Source: Coriaria nepalensis (taxonomy: Eukaryota; Streptophyta; Magnoliopsida; Cucurbitales; Coriariaceae). Taken from it: 64,000 nucleotides of DNA. Made by a program: the position numbers and the translations under genes. Under the pieces are notes generated by a model that searched no databases, was not told the DNA's origin, and saw only the letters and a list, made by a program, of their open reading frames with translations. The stretch is taken from contig CP114486.1 of NCBI GenBank assembly GCA_027186245.1, forward strand, positions 1,798,001-1,862,000, given 5' to 3'. Shown here in pieces: positions 9,677 to 19,456 of this stretch. Position 1 is the stretch's first letter, and each line of letters opens with the position of its first letter.

Positions 9677-11855
9677 ATGCACAAATTGTTCAAAACTCGA
9701 AATCTCTCTTACCCAATTTATGGGTATAGTATCCTCCCTAATACCTCACTCATATGCTCTTCTTATAAAACTCTATCATCCTCGAGCTCGAAATGGACGT
9801 TTCGAAATACCGATTCATTGGAAGAGCGGCCTGATCATGTCGCAGATGCCGGAGAATCTACGGTTCAAATTTCTCACCCGTGGCCAGAGTGGGTGGATTT
9901 CATGAAGTGCTTGTTGAAGAGAGGTTACTTTGAAGGAGACAGAAACCCATTTGTAGAGGCTGAATTGGGTTCTAAGGAACTGAATCGTATTCGTACTGCC
10001 TGCCTTAACTTCGCAAGAAATCAGTCTGATCTTATAAGGTAACATGGGATTACTTTCTGATATTATTTTGTTATTCATATGATCAATGCTCGTTTTGTTT
10101 TGTTTGTTGTTTGTTGTTTTTTTTTTTTTTAAACGAGACTATCTGAGCTGGTATAAAACTGATACATATACTTAATTGTGCACGCCACCTGTTTGATTTT
10201 GTTCCTGAATGAGACGTGTTTCTAATTGGATTTCTTTTCAGAACTAGTATATTGCTGTGTAACTTAGTTTTGTCCCCCCTTCTTATCTTCGATCATGGGA
10301 TTTGCTCAAACTCACTTAAATACAATCCCTTGGTTTCAGGTACTTATCAAAGAAAGATATCCAAATTATCGTGGCATATGGATGCCCAAGTGTGGATAGA
10401 AAAGTCGTCAACTCAGGGAAGCGTTTGAGGGCATATGTTGGAATCGATGAAAGAAATGTATGCGTTAAGTGGTCTTTTTCTAATAAGAGGACTGACTTTG
10501 TAAGACAACTTCGTAAAGAAGTAGACATTTTATCACATCTAATATAAACTGGAATCTTACTAGGTCTGCCGTTCTTGCAACTTGAGGGGAGGGTGTGAAC
10601 GGGCCTATATCGAAGCCCGTCAAGACAAAAATGGGAGGACCGTGGATGTCATGCGCGTCCTGTTAATGTATGGGCTTGAGCCCATTTCTGTTATAGTGGA
10701 GAACAAGCCTTGCTTGAACAAAGCGGTTAAGGAATCAGGGAGAAGGCTGATTAAAGAACTGGTTGAACATAGCACAGAGGAACTTCATTCCAATCATGTG
10801 AAGATTGGATCAATGGAAAATCAATCGTGCCCACAAGAAGAAGATCACGAGGATACTTTAATGAAGCCAGGGGACTGGCTTTGCCCCAAGTAATTACAGA
10901 GTATTATTATATAGTGATTTAGTATTTTGAAATTTGATTTGTATACACAAATGTGCTTATTGATGATGTGTTTTTTTTTTCATTTGGTAGGTGTACCTTC
11001 ATAAATTTTTCCCGGAATGTCAAGTGCTTGCGTTGTGACTATTTGTTCGAAGAAAGATTGAGGGAGATGAACAAGGATTTGGATCATCTTCCATTGTTGA
11101 AAGGGGATTGGAAATGTGAAAAGTATGCCCTTCACCTTTATTTTAAATTTTTTTCTTGTCCCTTTACTTATCTATACTTGTACATTTTGCAGATGCAATT
11201 TCTTGAATTTCGCAAAGAACTCAAGGTGTTTGCTATGCAAAGAAAATCCTCCAAAACGGCATCTTAATCCTGGGGAATGGGAGTGTGAATCGTGAGTAAA
11301 AAAAAAAAAAAATCTATTTTTCAAGGACGATGCTTCCAATTTTATCGTTCAATATTTCCAGTAAATAAAAGATTATAGATCTTCCATTTGTATAGGTGCA
11401 ACTACATAAATTTTAGAAAAAACATGGTGTGCTTGAGGTGTGATCATAGACGGATCAAAACATCAAACACTTCAGAAACTTCTCCAAATGGGAATTATCA
11501 TGCAGATAGTGAGCATTCATTTGGGCAAGACGGAAGAAGTAGAAACAGAGATTCTGGTAAGTGGAGATTTCTCGAAAATGACAAGGAAGACGAGGCTTCT
11601 GGGTTCATTGACTTCCCAATTTCTGGTGGCAAGAGTGAGCTATCTCATAACACAGAAATGATAGAGAGATGGAAAGTGGAGATGGTAGAGAGGAGAAAAT
11701 TTGTAAAGAAGAAAAGGGAAAGAGAAAACCGAACAGAAAAAGAACAGAGTCTTAGGTCAGGTGTTATTCCAAGCAGATTTGAGTTGTCTGAATCTGGTGA
11801 AGATGAAGAGATAGCCGAGTGGTTTGGGACTCCAAAGAAAGAAACAGAAATTTAG
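9677..11855 (+). CDS. Organellar RanBP2-type zinc-finger protein (OZ/VAR3-like RNA editing factor)
   Basis: Six exons: 9677-10038, 10340-10457, 10564-10889, 10991-11122, 11193-11291 and 11396-11855, giving 498 codons plus stop. The N-terminus (MHKLFKTRNLSYP, Ser-rich, few acids) looks like an organelle transit peptide. A conserved region (WPEWVDFMKCLLKRGYF; ACLNFARNQSDLIRYLSKKD) precedes three RanBP2-type fingers of the form W-x-C-x2-C-x3-N-x6-C-x2-C: DWLCPKCTFINFSRNVKCL, DWKCEKCNFLNFAKNSRCL and EWECESCNYINFRKNMVCL, near residues 265-385. A Cys/Arg-rich motif (VCRSCNLRGGCERAY) at ~160 may be a fourth, divergent unit. The tail is charged. This layout is that of the plant Organelle Zinc finger family (OZ1/VAR3), needed for C-to-U editing in plastids or mitochondria. 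Which organelle and which sites cannot be told. Each finger is split by an intron at the same place. Confidence 0.9.
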
Positions 11856-12729
11856 AGGTTAGACCTCTATTATTCTGTCTAAACTTTTCTTGCCCCAAAC
11901 TCTATATTTGTTTGTGTTACTTTAGAAGGATCTAAGAAAACAGCCCAGATTCTTACATCTTTGCAGTCCGATTGAAGAAAAATTCTAGCATGCATATGAT
12001 AAATGGTCATGGGGCATATCAAATCTTATCATAATCATAAATGTGACCGATGAAAATGATATTTGTTATTGCAGTGAGGTTTGTTGTGGTACGTGACCGT
12101 TCATCATGTGCATAATATGAATTGAATATCCATTCTTATATATAAGCAATCAGAAAATTATGAACATTCAAAATTGTCCCTTTTTCTCGTCTCGTTGCTT
12201 TATTATATATCTGAGACAAAAAGGTACACAGCTCAAGTGCTCAATACACCTCTTTTTATCTTTTAAAATCTGAATTGCATCTTGCTTAAGGCAAGTATAA
12301 TACTGTGTTAATAAAATACCGAAAAGCTAGAAAGAACCCTAATCAAACCCCCCTTCTTTTTTAGGGTCAATAATCAACTCCCCTAATTTATTAGGGCAAC
12401 ACTGGAAAAGCGCAAAGTGGGGCCCTACCCATATCATCTCCTTTACATGATCAAAGCTCTAACCTACTACTATTGTCAAAAGTATCCGTTACACCACCCC
12501 CCCCCCCCCCATTTCACCTTCCTGCCCTACTACCAGAGCCTTCCCCCGATTTAAAAAACATAATAATACCTAACAATAAATAACATTAAACAGAACACCC
12601 TTTCCCGCAGGAAATCCATGTTTATTTATTCTCTCTCTTTCTTTTTATTCCTTACTCTTACGCTCTCTCCTTTCTCCCTCCCTCATTCCAAAACCCCTTT
12701 TGCAGAAAACACAACTAATCTCCTACCAA
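11856..12729. other. Intergenic with poly-C tract
   Basis: Holds the 3' region of the zinc-finger gene and the promoter and leader of the WD40 gene. A run of 14 C occurs at 12497-12510. The last 100 bp before the WD40 start are pyrimidine-rich (CT), typical of a plant 5' leader. No gene is seen. Confidence 0.5.
12497..12510. repeat. Poly-C tract (14 C)
   Basis: Uninterrupted C run ~220 bp upstream of the WD40 start. Similar runs occur at 18883-18898 (16 C) and 63580-63599 (20 C). Confidence 0.9.
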
Positions 12730-14013
12730 ATGGATCGTTCTTTTGCTTTAGAAATCCAATCAACTCCATTACTATCTACCATAAGCAGCCGTAGCAGCAG
12801 CGGCGGCGGCGGCAGCGAGCCCGAAGAGACTCCACCAGTAAAATTTCAATCTTTCAAGATTATCAAAAATAGCATCACAAGACATGACTTCCCTCCCTGC
12901 AAATCCAAATCCCTATCCGGGTCCCACTCCTCATACCGTCCACTAGCCGTTCTCTCCAACCATATCAGCTCCGTCTCTTCCTTAGCCATATGTGGCGAGT
13001 TCCTCCTAAGCGCTTCCCAAGGTAAAGACATTATTGTTTGGCAACAACCCGATCTAAAGTTGTTTACCAAATTCGGACATGGTGCCGGCTCAGTTAAGGC
13101 TCTCGTCTCTGTTGGAAACAAGGTGTTTACGGCTCATCAAGATAGTAGAATCCGAGTCTGGAAGGTTTCTAGAAGCTCCGAAAATATATTCAAGCTTGTA
13201 GACACACTTCCAACCACTAAGGATTATTTAGGCAAGTTCATGAAGCAGAGTAATTACGTCCAAACTAGACGAAACCATAAGCGATTATGGATTGAACATG
13301 CCGATAGCATATCCTGCTTAACCGTCCATAACGGGTTAATCTACTCCGGTTCATGGGACAAGACACTTAAGGTGTGGAGGCTTTCTGATTTGAAATGTTT
13401 AGAATCGATAAAAGCTCATGACGATGCGATTAACGGGTTGGCATCACGTAAAGGGATTGTCTATTCAGCTTCAGCAGACGGGAAAATAAAAGCATGGGGA
13501 AAAGAAGAAGGGAGGAAAACAGGGCATGGTTTGAAGGGGATTTTGGAGGGTTGTAAGGACGTTTCGGTAAATTCAGTTATTGTTACAGAAGACGGAAGGT
13601 GGGTTTACGGAGGCAGATCGGATGGGTTCGTGATGGGGTGGGAAGTGATGGGAAATTTCGAGAGGTGGGGTCCGGTTTGTGAGATGAAAGCGCATGAGGT
13701 AGCAGTTTTGTGTATGTGCTTGAAGGGGGAGTTCTTATGCACTGGATCAGCTGATAAGAGTATTGGCATATGGAGAAGAGAAAATTTTGGGAAATTAAGT
13801 AAAGTTGGAGTTATTGATGGGCATGAAGGTCCAGTTAAGTGTTTGCAGGCATCTGATAATAGTGTTGGAACTGGATTTCTATTGTACAGTGGAAGTCTTG
13901 ATAAGAGCTTGAGGGTTTGGTGGGTCCCTTATCAGCAGAATAGCAGTAAGAGAGAAGAAGAAGAAGAATGTTCTGCTTCTTTGAAAGCTGGAAGCACTCA
14001 TTTTGTTTTTTAA
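12730..14013 (+). CDS. WD40 repeat protein, JINGUBANG-like
   Basis: Intronless, 427 codons plus stop from the ATG at 12730 (MDRSFALEIQ), which has a good context (ACCAAATGG). The frame is open further upstream but has no ATG there. After a Ser/Gly-rich head come about seven WD40 units, recognisable by GH/AH...WD-type ends: LLSASQGKDIIVWQQ, VFTAHQDSRIRVWKV, IYSGSWDKTLKVWRL, VYSASADGKIKAWGK, VYGGRSDGFVMGWEV, LCTGSADKSIGIWRR and LYSGSLDKSLRVWWV. The order and the KSLSGSH/HISSVSSLAICGEFL region match plant JINGUBANG-type proteins, which in Arabidopsis restrain pollen germination through jasmonate-linked transcription-factor complexes. A seven-blade propeller suggests a protein scaffold. The specific role of this copy is inferred only from family. 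Confidence 0.9.
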   Translation: MDRSFALEIQSTPLLSTISSRSSSGGGGSEPEETPPVKFQSFKIIKNSITRHDFPPCKSKSLSGSHSSYRPLAVLSNHISSVSSLAICGEFLLSASQGKDIIVWQQPDLKLFTKFGHGAGSVKALVSVGNKVFTAHQDSRIRVWKVSRSSENIFKLVDTLPTTKDYLGKFMKQSNYVQTRRNHKRLWIEHADSISCLTVHNGLIYSGSWDKTLKVWRLSDLKCLESIKAHDDAINGLASRKGIVYSASADGKIKAWGKEEGRKTGHGLKGILEGCKDVSVNSVIVTEDGRWVYGGRSDGFVMGWEVMGNFERWGPVCEMKAHEVAVLCMCLKGEFLCTGSADKSIGIWRRENFGKLSKVGVIDGHEGPVKCLQASDNSVGTGFLLYSGSLDKSLRVWWVPYQQNSSKREEEEECSASLKAGSTHFVF

Positions 14014-14504
14014 AAGCTTGCAGTGCCTTCCAAAAAGTTTTAAGTTCGATTTTTTTTTTTTTTTCCTTTTCAATTGAATTCTTATTGTTGTTTTGTGTTA
14101 CAGTTTAACCTCATTTTATTCATTTACAGGTTTTCTGGGATTGAATGAATAAAATATTAATTATTCTTTTCAAGAACATGACGTTCTTCCTTGACACAGA
14201 AGAAACTAACAAAATGTATATATATATGAGCCGACCCAGCCACTGTAGCAAAACTTTGAAGGCATGCATGAAGTTAAAGAACTCACCTTCCATCCTGCTC
14301 TTACTTTGATTTCACGCAATGGGGTATTTTTTATATTAACTCTTGAAGTTATACATATATATATATATGTACTTACATACATACATACATACATACACAA
14401 GAACCATGTAGATAAAGCTCGGGATATGACAGCATCTTATTCTAGACTTACAAGAAATAGTTAAAATAAAAAATATGGAAAACAGTAGACTAGTTTGCTG
14501 GAGT
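14014..14504. other. Intergenic between convergent genes
   Basis: Contains the 3' ends of the WD40 gene (+) and the small membrane protein (-). There is a T run at 14049-14064, an AT repeat near 14355-14368 and an ACAT tetranucleotide repeat at about 14375-14397. No gene. Confidence 0.5.
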
Positions 14505-14738
14505 TCAAACGTTGTTGGAGCTGTCTGGCTTGAAATAAGGAGGTGGAGGAGGAGACTTGGTGTTGGTCGGAGCAATGCCGGAACCAGATGATCCAGGTGG
14601 TGGAGCGGGGACACCAAATACTTGAGCATTAGTCCGAACGTCCTGTCTCCCTTTGTATCTGCCCAGGAAATAACACCCAAATCCTAGCATTAGGCTGAAT
14701 AGAATAAGAGGCAGAGATATCACCACTACCATGCCCAT
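14505..14738 (-). CDS. Small single-pass membrane protein with Pro-rich tail
   Basis: Single exon, 77 codons plus stop. Residues ~3-27 form one hydrophobic helix (VVVISLPLILFSLMLGFGCY) followed by a positive patch (GRYKGRQDVR), so the tail would by the positive-inside rule face the cytosol. The tail is Pro/Gly/Ser-rich (VPAPPPGSSGSG; SPPPPPYF). I recall similar short uncharacterised plant proteins with a KGRQDVRTN motif after the membrane helix, but no function. It is probably real because the composition is protein-like and a GA-rich leader precedes the ATG at 14738. Function unknown. Confidence 0.7.
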   Translation of the reverse strand: MGMVVVISLPLILFSLMLGFGCYFLGRYKGRQDVRTNAQVFGVPAPPPGSSGSGIAPTNTKSPPPPPYFKPDSSNNV

Positions 14739-15694
14739 CTTCTTCTACTTCTTAACTTAACTTGCAGAGAGAGGAGAGAGAGGGAGGGTTCGATCGAATA
14801 TGTGCAGGGGAAGGGAGAAGAAGATATTATTATAGCAAGTAGCAAATCGTTTTTCCAGTCCACACTGGTTTGTTCTAGCATCTATGTCCCGTCGAAACAC
14901 AAGATTAATATAAACAAATAAAATATAATTCTTTCCAACGGTCAGCTTAACGTTCAAATTTGTCACCGACTCTTCTTCCTACGTGGATGATTGAATGGCG
15001 GACGCCTTCGACTTGTCGGTTCCATCAATCGATTTCTTCCACCCATTTCCGCTATTGGGCCAGTGGGCCAGTACTCATCTTATATTCTTATAAAAATTTT
15101 TAATACTAAGTTTTAATTTTTTAATAATATTCTTATATTAAATCTTTTAAGCATATTAAATAAATATTTATTAATTTTTTTTCTTTATAAATGTCCAAAT
15201 GAACAGTAAAATTCAAAAGCTCTTGTTAAATTTATATATATATATATAACATATACATATTAATGCAAAATATAAGGTACATAATTAATATTTTGATTAA
15301 TATTATTACCGTTATATCATACATTGACTTAAATATTAAAAAGAGTTCGTAACCAGTAACACCGACAATTTCTTTCATGTTTTTATGTGATTTCTGGTTT
15401 GAAAGAATCAAACAGATTCATTTAAGATTTAGACATAATATTGATTGCTAAACGGCAAATTTCTAATAGTTAGGGGTGGCGATTTGTAATTTTGTATTTT
15501 TCTTGTGGCTCTATAAATACTCGAGACGCGGCGAACGTGTATCTTCCTTTTCTCGCTTGAGATTCGAGAAGAGCAGCTGCACTCAAGTTAGGGAGTAGGA
15601 CCCCTCCTCTCTCTCTCTCGCTCAACTTTCCTGCGACTCGAAATTTTCAAAACCCTAGCTCTTTCTGCCTCTCGAAGAATTTTAAACGTCTAAA
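14739..15694. other. Divergent promoter region
   Basis: Lies between the small membrane protein (-) and the UEV gene (+), so it holds two promoters. 15080-15360 is very AT-rich, with an AT repeat at about 15232-15248. The last 200 bp before the UEV start contain a TATA box and a CT-rich leader. Confidence 0.55.
15511..15520 (+). promoter_or_regulatory. Probable TATA box of the UEV gene
   Basis: CTATAAATAC lies about 180 bp upstream of the UEV ATG at 15695 and is followed by a CT-rich leader, as is common for strongly expressed plant housekeeping genes. Position relative to the real transcription start is not known. Confidence 0.55.
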
Positions 15695-17418
15695 ATGGGC
15701 TCTGAAGGATCGCGGGTAGTTGGTGAGCTTCGGAAAATTCGTTTGTTAATTTATTCCTGTTGTTATTTACATATTTTATTTCCGATTTTATGTCTGTGAT
15801 TTTTCCCAATATCGTTACTAGACTCTTATTGCTGGAATTACTTCACTTTTCTTTCGGAATTTGATTCCTATAGGTTTGATTTCGGAGAAATTTTTGTGTT
15901 GAGGAAGTGGTTTTCAGTTTGATTCTGAAGCTGGAGTATATTTTTTTATATTAAATTGTATATTTTTCTTTCATTTTATTAGGGCTTTGGTTTGTATAAC
16001 AGAAAATGGAATTGTCTGCAGAATTAACTGGATTTGCTTTCCCTATTTCTGCAATGCCTTTATTTCGAACAGTCCTTGCAATGTGTAACTGATTGTGGAA
16101 ATTTTCGTGGCAAGCATTAAACCTAAGTGAAATCACAGAAGGAGGATGAATAGACAATCATGGATTAGAAACCCTGCATAATGCTGCATTCTATGTTGCG
16201 GAAACTTCTGATTTTTTGGCTAATTATATTTGGAAGAGGAACTTGTTATGTGCATTCTAGACGAAGATAATTAAAAACTATTTTACATGGTTCCCTAAAA
16301 ATTTCGAGTAGAATTATAACTATTAGGCTATCGACGATGATGTTATTCCCTTGTAATTGTTATTGAAACTTGTGGAGGCATTCTTCTCCATGTTCGACTT
16401 CTGCAATTTCTTGTTTCATAAGCAATGTCAAAGTTTGAAACTCTCATCTACAAGCAGTGAGGTCTATGCTTGTCCTTGTTCTACTATATGTACTGTTCTA
16501 CAAGTATCCTCTTACAGAACTTGATTCTTATAAGTAAATCTCTGGTTGTCTCAGTTCCTAGGAATTTTAGATTACTGGAAGAACTTGAGAGAGGTGAGAA
16601 GGGAATTGGGGATGGAACTGTCAGCTATGGGATGGATGATGCTGATGACATGTTAATGGAGTCCTGGACAGGGACTATTATTGGTCCACTTGATGTAAGT
16701 TACCTTTTTCAGTCCTTTTGCACTTGTTTTTGTGGTTCCAATGTATTTTGAGTCTTGCTGAGAAAGTTTTTTCACTACTTAAAATGAAAGGCCTAGTGAA
16801 GCATATCATTATAGTGGTTCTTAGTCTAATGTAGAAGCTCACTCTTAAATGGGATATGTATTGCTATTATGGAACATACACAAAAAGTGTGAATATTCTA
16901 GTGGAAAAAGTATTTGAAATCCTTTCAAGAAATACACTCTTGGCTCTTGCACATCAATTTTCGTGACAAAATCTGTAGTTCTTCATTTTTGCACTCCATC
17001 CATAAAAGAGAGAACAACTAATGCCCTGGTGATTTTCAGACTGTTCATGAGGGGCGTATATACCAGTTGAAGCTGTTTTGTGGAAAGGATTATCCGGACA
17101 ACCCGCCAACTGTTAGGTTCCAATCCCAGATTAACATGACATGTGTCAATCCAGAAACTGGAGTGGTAAGGATTTTCTTTCTCTCTCTTTTTATGTGTGA
17201 TTTGAATCAGCAAATGGTGTGGCCAAAATAACCAGGTTGAATCAAGCCTCTTCCCCATACTTTCTAATTGGCAAAGAGAGTATACGATGGAGGATTTATT
17301 GGTGCAATTAAAGAAAGAAATGATTTCTCCACAAAACAGGAAGTTACCTCAGCCTCTTGAAGTTATGTTGGATTTTCACCCCTTTCTTGATTCCATGTTC
17401 ACATATTTTCGCAGCTAA
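15695..17418 (+). CDS. Ubiquitin-conjugating enzyme E2 variant (UEV1/MMZ)
   Basis: Four exons: 15695-15722, 16555-16694, 17040-17165 and 17236-17418, giving 158 codons plus stop. The protein begins [20 protein letters not shown] and carries the UEV core ([73 protein letters not shown]). UEVs have the E2 fold but lack the catalytic Cys, which is absent here too. They pair with Ubc13 to build Lys63-linked ubiquitin chains for DNA-damage tolerance and signalling. The start and core resemble Arabidopsis MMZ1/MMZ2. After NRKLPQPLE, the frame runs on ([10 protein letters not shown]...) to a stop at 17416-17418 rather than into the usual PPEG tail or a CaaX end, so the true C-terminus may be spliced differently. 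Confidence 0.9.
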
Positions 17419-19456
17419 CAAGAAAGAGCAGAAAATTTGATATATGATTTGAAGAATAAATAGAAGTCCTAAATTGTATTTTCAGGCAATGAAGAGGGAA
17501 GGGTGGACCAAAAGGGGCTAGTGCTCAGATGTTGCATTATTTGAGTTAGGTGGGTGAGATTTGAATATGCTGCCAAAATTTAATTATATAGCCACACAAG
17601 GTGCAATCCTGCTCAATCTAGTTTGAAATGTTGATTGAAGTCTCTAATTATTTAGTTTCATTTATGTCACCTAATTTCAGTCGCACACCGGAATGAAAAT
17701 TTTGTTGAACTAGGTTTCTCCATAAACGGTCATGCAGTTCCTAGGTTTAACACTCATGTCATGCTGCCAATTCTATTATTTCACAGCCGAATGATGCATT
17801 TTGTTTTGTTTTTTTTTTTTCTCTTTTCCTGGGTGTGCAAAGTCTCCATGGTTTTTCTTTACTGACGAGAGTATCGGTAATTGCAGAATATCTTGACAAC
17901 TCTGGATGAGCAAAATCTCGAGGATCTTAACTACTACCGGAGGCTATCCCACTTTGGGTCTGCTCAATTGACATCCCTTGACCTTTGCGTAACCTGAACA
18001 TACTGGCTCCATAAGACGAGGTCGGTTATTGTGAGTAAAATTGTACATGTATCTATTTACTATGCGTGGATGAATTCTAAAGACACTGCAATCTTACTTG
18101 ATGTACTATCTCCTGTTTAAATATTAGTTATAGTAAAATGTGAAAAGAGGGTTAATAAATTAAGTTTGAGGGTGGAATGCATCCTATGATTGACAATCTC
18201 AAGATATTGTTTCAGATGCTTTAAAATAAAATCTCAAATTTGTACATCCTTTATTTAGGATAATAACTTGGTACTTTTCTTTTATCTTTTTCATTCTATT
18301 CTAGTATAGCAATCAATTAGTAGTACTCATTTAGAAGGGTGATTGTGCCACGTGTACTAATTATTATTACTATATATATATATATACATACATATAAATG
18401 GTGATGGTGGTACGTAAACGAAGACAAACTACATTTATTGTTCGAGTACTCAACCTCTTCTTTCTATTATTTGATACTATTATTACCCTTATTTATTTAT
18501 TTATTTATTTATTTAATAAAAATGGTTGTTTAGCTAGCTCTTATTGCAATATACGAGCACAAATTTTGAATTTTTATTTTAAAATTAATTAATAATAAAA
18601 ATATGAATTTATTTATATATAATGTATATTTTCAATAATAAGAAACTGAATAAAACTATAAAACCTAAATCACGTAACTCTGTCTACAACACTCCAATAC
18701 TAACTATGGCACTTTGGTATATATGTATGACGTACGTAGGAGTTTGTAATTACAAAATATTTTTATTTTTTTTCCCTCTCTAAACGAATCGTTTAATAAC
18801 TTAAAATCATAGTGTTGACTTTGACTCTTTCAACCAAATTGCGATTAATGATAAGTATGTACTGATAATATAATATCAATAACCCCCCCCCCCCCCCCGT
18901 ACGTGAATTCTTAATGTAATATAGACTCTTTTTTCCTTTTTATCTTCTTTGATGTTTTTATTTTTATTTTTTATATTTATTTTCTTTAGTTTAAAAACTA
19001 TTTTTTTTTCTTCTATATTTTTATTGGGTTTTTTAAATCTTAAATAATAATTAATTTTATTTTATTTTATTTTATTTTATTTATTATAAAAATATTTAAT
19101 TAATTATAATTCCCTTAGTCCATGCATGAGTAATCCTTGTTTTATATATACATATATTTCCATTAATTTATATTTATATAATTAATTAATTACTAACTAC
19201 TTATTATTATATTAATAATCAACCCTTCAAAAAGCAACCATACCAACTAGTAAGGTCCACCTTAGTTCCTTGTTTATTTTGTTAATCAATCAACCTCACT
19301 TTGTCTACTAATAGTTATAGAATTCTTCCCTTATAACCACTGCCTTTCTCTATAGCTTCCCACAATAACTAAATTCCCCTAACGTAAATCCTCACCAAAA
19401 CCAAACCAAACCAAACCCACGACTTTATCTCTCTCTCTCCCCTCTCTTTCTCTAAC
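17419..19456. other. Intergenic, AT-rich, with poly-C tract
   Basis: 17886-17999 is an open stretch after a good acceptor (see the findings). 18883-18898 is a run of 16 C. Several ATTT/TTTA repeats occur (18485-18513, 19055-19080). The last 80 bp form a CT-rich leader of the PDLP gene. No independent gene is seen. Confidence 0.5.
18883..18898. repeat. Poly-C tract (16 C)
   Basis: Uninterrupted C run in AT-rich DNA upstream of the PDLP gene. Confidence 0.9.

Noticed and set aside
12700..12729. Upstream extension of the WD40 frame
   Set aside because: The first codon of the extension is TTG, not ATG. The ATG at 12730 has a good context.
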